From Bugulina stolonifera (taxonomy: Eukaryota; Bryozoa; Gymnolaemata; Cheilostomatida; Bugulidae), in the NCBI GenBank assembly GCA_935421135.1, contig OW285193.1:5450496-5514495 (forward strand): a stretch of DNA of 64,000 nucleotides, written 5' to 3'. A program made the translations under genes and the position numbers. Of the stretch, positions 1 through 12,900 are shown in pieces. The notes below the pieces were generated by a model, which saw only the letters and a program-made list of their open reading frames with translations, made no database searches and was not told the origin of the DNA. Numbering within the stretch: position 1 is the stretch's first letter; the number at the start of each line of letters is the position of its first letter.

Positions 1-1
1 T

Positions 2-145
2 GATCTAATGAAAGGAACGCATGATTTTGACACCAGACATGCTAATGTTTTCAATTCTGTTGCCTGTCACACTAACAAATTTCTGCACAGCTTTCTGATC
101 AGAACTGCTCGGGAGCTCCGCACTGGTGAGATCATAGCGGACTAA
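2..145 (+). mobile_element. LINE 3' remnant (C-terminus of a reverse transcriptase ORF)
   Basis: Reading frame 2 is open from the window edge to a TAA at about 143-145. It ends in a peptide containing FNSVACHTNKFLHSF-(L)IRTARE, which resembles the SFFPRTIRxWN block that closes many non-LTR retrotransposon reverse transcriptases. It is followed by a short A-rich stretch. The rest of the element would lie to the left of the window. Only this tail is visible, so the assignment is tentative. Confidence 0.45.
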
Positions 146-486
146 TAAAAAAAGACCTACAACTCTGATAGTTCCTCTTTTCCCCTACCCTGGGGTCTAG
201 GAGCTTAACCAAGACAAGACAAAACACTCATGGATTTCCGCCGACATGTTTTCTACATCTTGCTTAAAAGACTTAATAATCCTAACAGTTCTTTAGATGA
301 CTAAGTTAAGTTACAAACGACGTGTAAAAGAATTCTGAATGTGATAGTTTTTCGTAATTTTAGAACCTTGACATCGTGGGAACTGTGATTAGTTTTGCTG
401 ATGCTCTTACAACAACACTTTGCTGCTGCAGGAAGCAACAGCCTGGTTCTCAAACTAAACTTACTAGTTTTCTAATTACCTTTCTA

Positions 487-712
487 ATTTAGAATAATTG
501 GTAAATAAATGATGGTGAAACATTGAGAAATTCCCCGATAGCAGAATAAGGCTAAGTCCTCAGGTGACTTCTTTTCAAGTTATACTAATTTAGTGACTGT
601 AATAATTGAAAAGAAGCATTTTCACAAATTTTTAGATTAATGGATAATTTTTCTGAATTGGGAAATTTCTCAATATTTTACCATCATTTATTTACCAACA
701 CAATTCTAAATT
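487..712. mobile_element. Foldback/MITE-like hairpin element
   Basis: The arm at about 489-536 (tagaataattggtaaataaa...) is repeated in inverse orientation at 660-709, with only a few mismatches over about 48 bp. A second, inner pair (cttcttttcaa / attgaaaagaag) extends the hairpin. There is no coding capacity. A target-site duplication is not clear. Confidence 0.6.
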
Positions 713-833
713 GGTCTACAGTGATGATGCAGCGCAGGTAGAAGAACATAATGTGCTGACGCTAGATAACAGCCCCGTTGTCAGTGCTACCTATTGCCAC
801 ATTTGAACTATAGGAAATGACAATGGGAGGGGT

Positions 834-1085
834 TTGGCCATTTTTTATTTTACATGACTACAAGTACAGTATGTTATGTTTTTATGGAAGGAGTTTGTCT
901 ATTGAGCATTGAAACACTTGTTTTACATCCATGAAAATACAAGTTCTTTTCTATAATGTTGCTGAGCTGGTGTAGTGGTAATGATTCCAGTTCACTGAAC
1001 TACATGTAGGTGATTAGGGACAGATATTATCATAGATTTGAAACAAGTCTCTGACTGCTCAATAGGCAAATCCCTTGCATAAAGA
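834..1085 (+). mobile_element. tRNA-derived SINE, family A (diverged copy)
   Basis: The segment gctgagctggtgtagtggta (about 962) is the A-box part of a tRNA-like head. The tail gatttgaaacaagtctctga ctgctcaa matches the tail of the two better-preserved copies at 8.4-8.9 kb. Upstream sequence from about 834 (ggtttggccatttt) is also shared with those copies. The B box is decayed here. Confidence 0.55.
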
Positions 1086-1099
1086 AATCAAATTACAGA

Positions 1100-2059
1100 A
1101 GGGTTGTAAGATTTATTGAATTCTAAAACCATCAACATGGAAAAAATTATCCAAGAGGTAAGACTCAAGCGTACATGTATATGTTATTCATAACAGAGTT
1201 CCACGACAGATGGTGAGTTCATTATGTTGGTATACAGTAAATAAAGTCATCATCACAATACGGTTGGGAAATGATGCATTTCCTGTCATGTGTTTATTAG
1301 ACCAACAGTGTGGCATCACATTGAACACCTAGGCAAAGTTTTACCTAAGTACATGTATATTATGTAAAGAACTTATGGAATTATAATCCTCTAAATACAG
1401 TATACTATGATACTACTTAACTCTTATGATAATATAATACATGGAGTCGGATACCCTTTGTCCAGAGAATGAACTTGTCTTCTCCTACTCATGTACATGT
1501 AGGCTCCACCTTACCTTAGAAAACTGGGATTAGTGTGTAACTACTGCCTCCTATGTTACATACAGTAGGTCCGCAAATAATGTAGCTTCGCAGGTGTCTT
1601 ACATGAAGGATATGCCTGCACCTGGGCCTCACAGTTACAACTCCACAAAAGTTAACCAAACAGAGCTTTCAATCACTAACATGTGTGCAGGATAGTGCAG
1701 GACAGTTCTCACACCAACTGTGTCACTGATATTATGGCAAACAGGAAGAAAATATTAAAATTAAAATACAATACTGTATAACCACTATCGAAGCTTAGCA
1801 TGTAATTAGAAATAATAACAAGTATGCAACGCAGGTTAGTAGGCATTTATTTTCACCCATTTATGATACTCCTGCTCCCTCCAAAAAATTGTCTATTACA
1901 AAAACCCTATAGCATTTTTCTTAGACCAAGTAATTACGTTCACCATACACAATTTTTTAGCCACTAGCCCAAGAATTCAAAGATGCTACCTACACATGAT
2001 TTGTAACTGTGCAGGGCATCAGGAATTCTAGAAACCAAGATACCACTCAAAGGAGGAGA
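1100..2059. other. No gene recognised
   Basis: I see no exon with convincing splice sites on either strand and no strong repeat here. It probably belongs to the first coding intron of the minus-strand transporter gene that starts at 2401. Confidence 0.4.
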
Positions 2060-2092
2060 TTACCAACCATGCCTTATACAAAGTGCACTTAC

Positions 2093-2401
2093 TAGGAATC
2101 CAGCAATTGGTGAAGAGATGAACTTGGCTAGTTCATAGGAGGCAAACACTATTCCAATCTCTACTTCTGAAACCCCTTTAGCGTAAGCTACTGGAGGGAA
2201 GAACGGAGTGAGCAGAGACTCAGAGCATGAGGTAAAGAACTGGAGAGACAGAAGTAACAATGGAATACCAAATCTTTTTAGTTTAGAATCTTGATAACGT
2301 TTGTGGATACCGCCTTTTCCTTCTCCCTCACTATCTAAGATGAGCTGAGTTTTCTCTGAATCTTCCCCGAGTTCCCGGTGTTCATTGCTCTGGTCACTCA
2401 T
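2093..2401 (-). CDS. First coding exon of an SLC18B1-like MFS transporter
   Basis: ATG at 2401, 103 codons, ending in phase 0 at a good donor (CTA|GTAAGTG). The first ~40 residues are hydrophilic and acidic (SNEHRELGEDSEKTQ), as expected for a cytoplasmic N-terminus. Then follows a first transmembrane helix (FGIPLLLLSLQFFTS), the motif LTPFFPPVAYAKGVSEVEIG and the start of a second helix with LAKFISSPIAGFL. This resembles the opening of SLC18B1-type members of the major facilitator superfamily (vesicular amine/polyamine transporters). Remaining exons would lie further left and I could not find them in 1-2092. Other MFS subfamilies are possible. Confidence 0.6.
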
Positions 2402-2930
2402 ATCTGTTCAGTCCTATTAATCAAATAAACACTGATGGGTGACCTCTTCTATGGTCAGTGAGGCCAGGGCTTGAGACTTGATTGGTCACCAAAACTGCAA
2501 GCGTAGAGGTTATTTATTAATAATGACCTCAACGTATAATCAAAAAAAGATTAAAATTTGCCTGACATTCAGCCCATTTTTAATAATTGGCTGTATGCAA
2601 ATGTACAGTCCGCATTGTACATGTACATGTACATGCTGTAGCGTACCGTCTATGTTGCACATTGTCATGTTGTAGTGTGCTATGTGTATTGTACGTGTTG
2701 TAGTGTGCTCTCTGCATTGTACATGTGCATGTAGTAATGCGCTGTCTGTATTGTTACAATCAGTACAAAAAGACTCGGTTAACTAGTAAATAATAGCCCA
2801 GAAAGAGGGTGAAAGCATGCACAAGGAATACAGTAATTCCTGGATTACAATACTGTTAATGGTCAAGTATAACTCTGACTTAGCCTCCCGACTACATAAC
2901 ACTAATTATATACACTTACCTTGCATTACA
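2402..2930. other. Presumed upstream region of the transporter gene
   Basis: Non-coding on inspection. It contains repeated acatgtacatgt-type stretches (about 2618-2640) and variants of ttgtacatgttgtagtgtgct at 2640-2745. No TATA box or other promoter element could be assigned. Confidence 0.3.
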
Positions 2931-2939
2931 CTTGCTTGT

Positions 2940-3583
2940 ACCAACTGTCTATGTAGTAGAATGTTACTTATGTACCTTTTATATGCATTACTGACCAATA
3001 ATGTCCTTTTTATACACATGTAAAGAGGCCCGACCTCTCATAATTGCCTGATGTTGATTTTGCATGTGATCTAGATGATTTTAAGCATCTTTTGTCAAAC
3101 CCGACCTATTTTTGGGTCGGCCCTCGGGCTTGCGACCGATATATTGTTGCGCAATTTCCGGACGACACTACGTCGTCTTTTTACTACACTACGTCGGCCT
3201 TTTTACCAGAACTTCCTCCGGAAGTTCTATTACTATATAAAGCACATTGGTTTTATGTTTGTTGTCTCAGTTCATGCTTGGATCTCAATAAAGACACGTC
3301 TATACTTATATACAGAGACTTTCACTTTGTAGATAGGTCATTCCAGTGGTTAAGGTCCTCGACCTTGCAACCCGAACTGCCTACTAGGTCGGATCACTCT
3401 CTTTCTCAGTATAGTAAACAAGCATCCACTCGGGACCATATGGGTCGTCTTTAGTAGGTTCTTTGACTACTAGTACATGTTAATCTTTCATGTAATGAGA
3501 AGACCTAGCACCACTCATAGGCTCATTATTTTGGACACGGGAGTCATCTTAGGACGACAGCACAAACCCCCATAAACATTACA
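2940..3583 (+). repeat. Diverged solo LTR of the family at 47-52 kb
   Basis: From about 2993 to 3583 this follows the reverse complement of the 663-bp LTR: agaggcccgacctctca, gacctatttttgggtcggcc, the TATA-like ctatataaagcac, the caataaagacac polyadenylation signal, ctgcctactaggtcggatc, and a TTACA-type 3' end. Many substitutions separate it from the intact copies, and no internal region flanks it. The 5' boundary is approximate because the first part is poorly conserved. It is best read as an old solo LTR left by LTR-LTR recombination. Confidence 0.75.
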
Positions 3584-4380
3584 ATATTACTAGGTGATGA
3601 CTTACTAGACATTAGTAAGAATGACACAGTAAAAGGTATGTGAAGTGCATAGGCAACTAATGTCAATGAATACAGTTTACATGGAATTATGTATACACAG
3701 TTAACACGGCAGTGTTCAACACATACATTAAAGTGCATTTACACTGCTGCAATTTTTACTGCGATTTCGTCTGATGCAGCTTGTCTGAGGTTGCAATGTC
3801 GGAGTCTACAGTTGCAACAGGGTTGGAGACTGAGTTGTAGCGATGCAGCAGCGCCGGGTTGAAGTAACAGGTCCGAGGGCGTGGCCAAAAGCTACAGCCC
3901 ATAGAACAACAAATTCGAGAGTGAAGGGTGAGTTTAACAGGAAATGGTATCGCTAAGGACATAAGAGTAAATTGCGATGGAGTGCAGGATCAAAAATTGG
4001 AAGCAATACACATATAAAATAATATTATATAACAATACATACTGTGCTTGCACGACGGTAGTCTGTAGTTGTAGCAGTTCGTGTTATTCTAGTGCAACCT
4101 TTAGCTGATCTGACTGGTGAGTAAATGCAGGTGCAAAGTACTGTGTCTGTGTACCACCATCAATAATATCTCAGTCTGTTCAGATGAGTTATAACTCACT
4201 ACTTAATTATGCATGCAGGTAACCCCATCATCTTTTTGTGTAAGATTTTTTAAATTCTTGGCAGCTTATAACTAAGGATAGGAGTGTTGTTATGAGTGCC
4301 CAGTGTCTTGATAAGGGAGCTAATCATGCCAGCACTGAACTTACCAGTCTTACTTCTCATAATTAATCCAAGGACGCTAA
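3584..4380. other. No gene recognised
   Basis: Intergenic. Short open frames occur on the minus strand but have no recognisable domain and no matching splice pattern. Confidence 0.35.
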
Positions 4381-4384
4381 GATC

Positions 4385-4515
4385 TGAAAGGGGCTACGCG
4401 GCACATAAGTACTTTAAGGTTGGATGCTCTTCCTAACACCACCCATGACATTTGCTGGAATCAAATATTTGGATCCCTGCATTCAAGTCCAGAGCTCTAG
4501 CCTCTAGGCCACATC
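4385..4515 (-). mobile_element. tRNA-derived SINE, family B
   Basis: On the minus strand a tRNA-like head (gcagatgtggcctagaggct, degenerate B box ttgattcc) is followed by the body ggtggtgttaggaagagcat ccaacctta. The same body occurs in the plus-strand copy at about 60.99-61.16 kb. Confidence 0.5.
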
Positions 4516-5026
4516 TGCTCTCTACCTCACATTGAAATCACACATCATAATTTGATAATTCACGTTTCTCCTTTCAACTTGGATTAATTTTGTTGCACAT
4601 AATTGGCTCAACCATCCTCTTCAAGGTATCGTTATAACTGAAACAACCCGGTTCTGTTCCCACAGCAGCTGCTGCATTGTTCTTAACCAAACCTGTTAGT
4701 CGGATACCCTGTTTCTAACAAAACACATTTCCAGATGAAGTCAGTACATAGTGCGGTTTAATCACACACCACCAGCCTTCAGCATGGTCTTTCTTCTTAG
4801 TAGGCCAAGGTTGCTTACAGACAACTACTACTTCGTACCAAACCTGAAGCAACCTCTACAAGATCAATCTGCCTGGTAGCAATGCTGTTAAACCTGCCGT
4901 AGCTACTCAAAGTGAGTTACAACAGTGTGCATTACCCAGAACTCCTTCACCAGTAGAAAAGTATTGTTACTGTTAGTATTATAGCCAATACAGAATTTAC
5001 TTTCCTATTCGTTGTAATTAATGCTA

Positions 5027-5244
5027 CATTCACATTGCCGTTTATACCAACTACTAGCGCGAGCTGCCAACGTTAACCACAACTACATTATATAGTGACA
5101 TGCTCCAGTGAGCGGTAGGGCTCAACGAGTTCAACATGCTAACTAACACGGGCCAGCTAAAGTATAGTAAAGTTAACCACATTGTGGTTAGCTTTGGCCG
5201 CTCGCCGCTAGTATAGTTGGTATAAACGGCAGTGTGAATGTTGC
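5027..5244. mobile_element. Palindromic MITE (family shared with 26.5 kb)
   Basis: The left end acattgccgtttataccaac (about 5034) recurs inverted at the right end as gttggtataaacggcagtgt (5215-5235). The inner sequence also folds (gttaaccacaa / ttgtggttagc). The element at 26513-26735 has the same ends and layout. No coding capacity. Confidence 0.65.
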
Positions 5245-5249
5245 ATAAG

Positions 5250-6327
5250 TCTACTTGGGGGGGGGGGGGGGGGGTGAAAACCCTATATAATGGATAAAAC
5301 AACTTCTATGGGGAGAATGCATGGAGTTGCTCTCAATTTTTCACTTTGTAGTTTAGCTACATGGATTACTCATATGTAGGCATGTAGCCTACTCTACACC
5401 ACACAGTGTCAGGTGATCTAGGTTTGCAATATAGACCTAGTTGCTACAACGTGCATAAACGTTCATTTGACATACATTATTAATTTTATTCTAATAAAAT
5501 GTATGAATATTACATTACCAATAAATGTACACGTATAAATGCATTGGCATTGTTGACAGATGATGCTAAGGTCTATGTGATTGCACTGCCTATGCAGGTG
5601 AAAACTCAATTAATCCACTTCAACTCAATTTATAAGCTGCAGCCTTCAAACTGAAATCAAAGTAAGGAAAACAAATGCATGTATAATTAGCATAGCATTA
5701 TATGCATATTAGTATGAAGTTATCTCCCCAAAAATAGTAGTCTCACCAAACACCGAAATCTCAAAAAGGAGATAACTCCTAATTTTTCAATCGTTTAGAA
5801 GTAGTTTTAATTGCACTAATTGAGGCATAAGGAGGGTCATAAAATACAAATTCTTTGTTATTAATAAGAGAACATAATTGTTGATTTAGTATACTGTACA
5901 GTGATTGTTTGAATATCTTGTTTAGAACAGTACAAAAAGTAACTTCAAAGTAGGGCACAATTAGTGAATTTCTGCTATTTAATTTGATATCTGTACTACC
6001 CCACAGCATAATATACCATGCCAGTCATGTCACAGTGTAGTCATGCCACACCAGCTCCACCATAATCTATATAGTAGACGAATGACCAACAGTAATTCTG
6101 CAAGTTAAAAGTTTTGTCACAAATAAAATTGTTGATACACACTCTATTTATCATGATATATCTAGTCTAAATTGTTTCTACACAAATAGAGGTTGTTTAG
6201 TTGTGTTTAGGCTGTATTATGGTTTCTACATACAGTGATACACAAGCATGTACTAAGAAAACTCACTGATACAATGCACAAACAGAATATTATCATGAGC
6301 TAAACAGTGTCAGATTTACTACAGTAC
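5250..6327. other. Intergenic, 3' of the zinc-finger gene
   Basis: Contains a poly-G run at about 5257-5273 and a short inverted pair agttatctccc (5718) / ggagataact (5766). The 3' UTR of the minus-strand gene ending at 6328 should lie here. I could not fix a polyadenylation signal with confidence. Confidence 0.35.
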
Positions 6328-6993
6328 TTATTTGTGAACCTTCTTCATATGCCTGGCAACACTGCTGCTCTGGGTGAAGGTCATACCACATATATCACAC
6401 AGGTGTGCTTTCCCGTTACCATGTATAGTTTGTTTATGCCTGATAAGACTGCTGGCCCATTTACAGGAGAAATTACAAAGTTCACAGTCATAAGTCTTAG
6501 ACGAGTGTAATGCATTCCTATGCGTTTGAAAGGAAGTTCTGTTAGTTGAAGTAAAAGGGCACTTAGAGCACCTGTATGTTCTCTTTGTTACGTGGGATTG
6601 AGCATAATGTGCCTCAAGTTCCACATTATTACTGAACAACTTTGGGCAGCCATATTTACAGTAATGTCTAGTTTTGTCTGAAGCCAGTGCTGGATGATGT
6701 TTCGTTATATGGATGGCCATTTTGTATCTAAACCTGTAATGTAGTTTGTCGATTAACCGATACTGACAGCTGGCTACGCAGCATTTACCATCTATGAAGT
6801 GTTCATGTTTCTCGTGGAATGCACGATCAAAATTGTTGGCGCACATAACGTGACATACTAGACAGGCTAGATATTTGGTTTCACCTTTCTCTTCTTTTCT
6901 ATGGAACTGAATGTGTTTCCTTTTCCATATGATAGTAGGGAACGACTCCCCACATTGATGGCAGTGGAAGGCAGTCTTCTTTGATCCGTGGAA
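6328..6993 (-). CDS. Zinc-finger gene exon 54 (terminal, seven C2H2 fingers)
   Basis: 666 nt to the stop at 6328, acceptor TATTCTAG. Seven C2H2-type fingers, among them FHCHQCGESF, YLACLVCHVMC, KCCVASCQYRL, HYCKYGCPKLF, YRCSKCPFTS, YDCELCNFSCKW and HLCDICGMTFTQSSSVARH. These have conventional spacing, including C-x4-C variants, and differ from the D/P/N modules. The protein ends MKKVHK just after the last His. Confidence 0.85.
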   Translation of the reverse strand, partial: FHGSKKTAFHCHQCGESFPTIIWKRKHIQFHRKEEKGETKYLACLVCHVMCANNFDRAFHEKHEHFIDGKCCVASCQYRLIDKLHYRFRYKMAIHITKHHPALASDKTRHYCKYGCPKLFSNNVELEAHYAQSHVTKRTYRCSKCPFTSTNRTSFQTHRNALHSSKTYDCELCNFSCKWASSLIRHKQTIHGNGKAHLCDICGMTFTQSSSVARHMKKVHK

Positions 6994-9900
6994 CTAGAAT
7001 AAAAGTACAGGAGTAGTGCAATATAACCACTTCCATCGTGAGATCAGAGTTGCAATGTTTAACGGTAAACATTAGGTTTAAAAATATGAAGAGTTTAATA
7101 TAATAGACATACAACGACTAGCAATGAGACAAATAAAAACCCAGAAAGCAACACCTCTATGAATGTAACACTGGAATGAAGACCAAAGTGATGTGTATGT
7201 TGAAACACAACACAGGGCTATCAGAGAAAAGTGCAAACACTTTCAGGACTTGACCGTGTTGATCAAAGATAATCTGTTAATTATGGCATACAACAGCTAA
7301 ATTTAAAATTGCCTGCTATTAGTTGGTCTTGGGCTAGTATTTAGTGACTAGTGTGAACTTTCATAGGCAATAAGAATTTCTTAACCATTCCGATTCCTGG
7401 CTCACTATTGTGAGTGGAACATTTGCTAAATACTTGAATTTGCATTTATATCCATGGTTTACGGATTAATAGCACATATTTAGACTTGCAAAAGCTGGAT
7501 TGTCCAATCAAGCACCGTGAAGTGATAACCGGCCTTCACCTTTGAGATTATTTGGACTCGTCTCTAATCAAAGATGCTGAGTGGCCAACCATTAACAAGT
7601 ATTTCAAGTTGCGTTGCACTGGGAAAGAAAACTGCAACAGTTTTCCCACCTTTGAAAGTGCTTATTTTGTTAAGTACTGTACAGAGACTACTATTACTCG
7701 GCAATATGCACCTTACCCATGCATAGTGAGTAGAAATATGTTATACATTAACCAATAGAGTGTTACCTACTAGTGTCACATAGTATCTGCACTTACTGCT
7801 TCCTTATGGGACAAGTATCCACTATTTGTGCTAAAGAATTTGAAGCACACGTCACAGTAGTAATATGTGATGATACAGGATGCCTACAAAATAAATGTAC
7901 ATAGAACATTAGAGTATCCACAGCGTACAGTAGCCTTCACTCTAGTGTTAGTAGAGTCAGTGTGTCTTCACTGCAGTAATATAGAGTAGTGTGTGAACCG
8001 TAGCTTGTATTGTTGTGAGTATTGGTGTATAATAGTCCAAAGTGTATTGTATAGTGAAATGGGTATTGCATACTATACTGTAGTAAATGTTGCCTAAATT
8101 GTATAATGTACTATATGCAGTATATACTGTAGTACGCATTGTACATGCATATGTATATACTGTAGTATGCATTGCACATGCATATGTATATACTGTAGTA
8201 CGCATTGTACATGCATATGTATATACTTTAGTGCAGGGGTGCCCAAATGTTTCTCACCGTGGGCCAATATTGAATGTTTCAGAATTTTGGTGGGCCACAA
8301 AATTTACGCTGATATGAAGTGAAGTTGTATATGAGTATCATAATGTACATGTTCATGTAATATAATAGTATTGTTGTTAGGGGGTTTGGCTTTTTTGTAT
8401 AATGATGTACAATGTATTTTAAGCAAGGAATTTATTTCATTCTTGAGCAGCCTGGGACTTGTTTCAAGTCCATGAGAATACCAGTCCCTGACTGGGATTT
8501 GAACCCGGGACCTCTACGCCACCTAATCTAATCGCCTAGCACAGTGAACAGAACATGCTACCACTACACCAGCTTAGCAACCTTATAAAAGGAAGCTTCA
8601 TCAGTGAGCCGTACACATGCTCTGAGCGAACTGCACACAAGACACCCCTCTTATTATGGCCACCTTGCGCTTTATAGGATGTTAAGGGGTTTGGTCATTT
8701 TTGTGTAGTTCACTCAGAGCATGTCTACTGCTCACTGGTGAAGCTTCCTTTTATAAGGTTGCTGAGCTGGTGTAGTGGTAGCATGTTCTGTTCACTGTGC
8801 TAGGCGATTAGATTAGGTGCCGTAGAGGTCCCGGGTTCAAACCATAGTCAAGGACTAGTATTTTCATGGATTTGAAACAAGTCGCTGACTGCTCAAAAAT
8901 GAAATAAAGTGCTTGCTTAAAAATACATCATTAAATACCATAGTATTGTTATATTTTACTAAATTTACTTTACACACGGAGCAATAATTAATTTGGAATA
9001 TACAAGTCATGTAGACTATACAATCATGTATTTATTAATCATGTATGTATACAACGAAGTACTTTGGAAAATTCAGTCTAAGTATGAGCTACATTCCAAT
9101 GTAGCAAATGAAGCATGAATTACTCAGCTATGATGGCCTTGTAGTCCGTAGCCTTGTAGTTGGCGGTGCTGCTGACTAAGTTTCGTTTTTTATATGATTC
9201 ATATTAGAAAATACTGACTCATGTGGATATATGTGGAGGCTTAAGCTTGGTTTGGTAGAATAAGGCCTGCGGTGTGGAAACCAAAGCCACTAGAAGACCG
9301 TAAAACCTGTAGCTGACCGCCGGTAGGTTGAAAAATTTCAACTTACCGGCGGCTAATCATTGACCACAGGCTGTGCCTGGAGAATGGATACCACGACCTG
9401 CGGTCACCTACCGGTTGTCAAGTAATTGAATAATAATAGCACTTTTATTGCTTTGTTTATTACATGTATTGAGTGAAAACACATGTCTCCAGGCGCCTTC
9501 CCGGTCTACTGCAGGTCCACTGCAGGTCCACTCCAGGTCCTCTGTAGGCATCTTGCTGTAGCTGGGAAGGCTACCTGAAGGCAAAGCCTGTGAAGTGGAA
9601 ACCACATTGACTCCAGGCCACCTCCAGGTAGCCTGGAGGTAGGACCTGCTGAATGGAAACCAACCTATACATGTATATCGCCAGCCAGGATCTGGTCATT
9701 CTCCTTAGTGACAAATTTCCAAATGCAAGCGATGTACAGTCTGGCACCACTTTCACCGGTGAAAAGTTGGTCATGATTAGCCAATGCTATGGTATGGTTA
9801 GGGGAAGGTCCCTTCAGATCTAGGGGAATTCTAGAAGCTCTGGTTCACATTTTAAGGAAAGTCCAATTATAACAGTAATTTAGAAGCACTACTGTAATGC

Positions 9901-12900
9901 AAGTCATCTCTACAGAAAAATACCCTACCGAAAGCTTTCTACACCAGCCTAAGTTTTTTTGCAAGTCGAAATAGGCAAAAATACCATTTTATAGACCATG
10001 CAAGGTGGGCCACATTAAATTTGCTGGTGGGCCAAATTTGGCCCGCGGGCCGCTATTTGGGCATCACCGCTTCAGTGTGTATTGTATATACTGCAATGTG
10101 TACTGCATATGCTGCAGTGTGTATAGTATATACTGTAATGTTTTTTCTATTATACTGTAATGTGTATTGTATGCACAGGATTGTATACTGCGTATACCAC
10201 ACTACTTGATATTGTATATATATATATATCTGTGTTAACATACTAGGTGTACATGGTATACTATACTGGTGTTAGTGTAGTAGTATACTTACACTCCTCT
10301 TGTGCTGTGTCATATCCTCATCTACATCTAAAACCTTGAGGCATACCTTACACTGCACCCTCCCTTTAGGTGCAGACACATCATGGTTCTACAAAAAATG
10401 TGTATCAAGTACAACATACAAATAAGCACCTGCTAGCACAATGTACACCCAACTAAGTACCTGCTAGTACAATATATACACAAATAAGCACCTGCTAGTA
10501 CATGTAGCCTATTTATACACATGGAAGTACACATATGAGCAACAATATATTATGTATTAACCTTATTCGAAATTCCCACATGACAGCTGGCTATATGCCA
10601 ACGAATAATGCGAGCTATTATTAGTTCATGGGATGGCTTAGTACGCACTGCTAACCACCACTAGATGTATAATTAGTGGGAGCTGTAAGCTAGTTCGAAC
10701 AATGGAAGTGTAGTGATAGTATATTCAAGGGAGTGCATGCAGACCTAGTATATGCAAGTACAAGTAAATAATACCTGAAATAAATGTCTGTAGAACTGGA
10801 GAGACGTGCGGAACGGCCCCTCCTTACAGACATGGCAAGGAACCGGATTTACACAAAATACCTTCTTTTTTAAATACTTCTTCTCTTCCACCTGGAGTTA
10901 CACACATGTAAGTATTCACATGTAAGTCCATACATGTAAGTATACATACGTACATGTAAGTTCATACATGTAAGTATACACAACCATGTGACTATATAGT
11001 AGTGAATATATATAAGTAGGTATATAGAGATAAGTATTCAGTCTATTCACATGTAAGTATGTAGTAGTGAATATATAGAAGTAAGTACACTCATGTAAGC
11101 ATGCAGAGGTAAGTTCACTGTCGAGGTATGTACACATGTAGCGTATAGCAGAGAACATACTCGTATATTATTGATAACCACATGCATATAGAGGACAGCA
11201 AAACATGAGGACACATGCATTTAAGAATGTAAAGAATAAGTATAAGGTCTAGTATTTACTGATAAGTATACAATGTATTGAATAGGATATGTAAGGTGCA
11301 TGATGAAGCTCTGTATTTCCTACCTGTACTCTTTCCATTTCATCGGAAGACTCTGCCTCCATACTTCCACCTGATTCGTCACTGTCACTCTCACTCTCCA
11401 CCTCAGCATCTACCTCCTCATCTGTACTTTGGTCATACTCTCCGATCACCTCACCCACTCCAGTGCTACCGTCAGCCATACCAATACCGGGGTTCTTCTC
11501 CATAACAACCAACTTCTCACTCTTTTTACTGAAAACTTCTTCAAACCGCTTGCAGTCCTGTGGAAGATCAGCGGACTAAGCATTTATGATATCTCCACAG
11601 TCACAACATGCAGTGTATGTGTGTTCATACATGTACAGTATAGAAATGTAGGAATATAACATACTACATACTACATACTACACATATACATATAATATAC
11701 ATCTCTTAGGTACACATACCAGTTTGATGTGCTCGCGTAGAGCTATCTGATCTTTATCCACCGTTTCAGAGCAATAAGGACACACACACTCTCCGTCCTC
11801 TCTTACCTCTTTGTGATTCTGAATGTACAATAAATACAGACAATCCCCAACCCTGCATGAAGTTAGTATATAATGGTCGCTGTGCTTAATTTGCTTTAGG
11901 GTCAAGGGATAGAAGTAGTTGATTTGTCGCAGGTTCCATACAGTATCAACTTTATAATGAATACATGCATGCATGGGACAAGTAGAGGATGACTTCTAAT
12001 ACTTACTACATACAACATAACAGTCACAAAGTTCCAGCATAAATACTAACTTATAAAAAACTCTTCTTGCAAAAATATACAGGAAGTTCATAGAGATCGA
12101 ATGCTTTCTGGAGGGTCTGAGATAATTTTTCTCTGCGTCAGGGGCTATTCCTTTCCACAGCCACAAGGAAGGAAAATACATCGTTTACACAACTGCTAGC
12201 CATGGGTGTTTATGACTCCATATTATTATATATAATAAGTAGTATGATAGCAACTTACTACAGATATGTGAGTGGCGAGATTATGTCGGTGTTGAGAACT
12301 ATAGATGAGACAGATTCTACATGTGCTGCCTGACAGGGGAGCCGATTCCTTTGTCTCGCCTTCAATTGTACCCTGAATATAAAATATATTGTATCTATAC
12401 ATGTAGTTACACACTCTGATATCTACATGTGCTCCTATTGGTGACTATACAGACACACAGTGGCATCTATATGTGTACGCAATGATGTCTATAGATGCTC
12501 AAAATAGTATTTACAGCTAAACACTATGATCTCTATGTATACACACAATGACGCCTATAGATACACACCTCACAAATAGCTGGCAGGTGGGTATCCCGTT
12601 CTTCTTCCTCAAACCACTTGGAGCACGTGCTACATTGCCATACATGCCCTACATCCTCCACTATGTGCTTCTTGAGCATGTGCTGTGTACGGAATCCTTT
12701 CCCACAGACGGGGCATATGAATTTCTTCACCTTGTCCACTTTCCTCTTGTCTACATGATAAACAGTGAGATTAGTGGATAAAATCACCTTCATAGCCTGA
12801 GTTCAACGATTCGCAAGTCAGGATACAAAACACTGACAGGTAGGTGGTGGGAAATATATTCTATCAAGTGAGGTAACATTACATTAGTTGGTGGTATGAC

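Larger units (their letters stand above)
8234..10069. mobile_element. Non-autonomous hAT-like DNA transposon
   Basis: Terminal inverted repeats: left caggggtgcccaaatgtttc, right ...ctatttgggcatcaccg, both leading into gtgggcc/ggcccgcgggcc tracts, a pattern typical of hAT (Charlie-like) ends. Flanked by an 8-bp target duplication, ctttagtg (8226-8233) and cttcagtg (10070-10077), one mismatch. It has no transposase ORF. It carries the SINE palindrome at 8.4-8.94 kb and an internal region with repeated cctgnngtgtggaaacca-type motifs (9250-9660). It lies in the last intron but one of the zinc-finger gene. Confidence 0.85.

Noticed and set aside
3044..3454. 136-codon ORF on the plus strand
   Set aside because: Falls within the solo LTR and reads through its promoter and poly(A) region; not a gene.
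3756..3962. Minus-strand ORF in a moderately GC-rich patch
   Set aside because: No similarity or splice context that I can recognise; left as intergenic.
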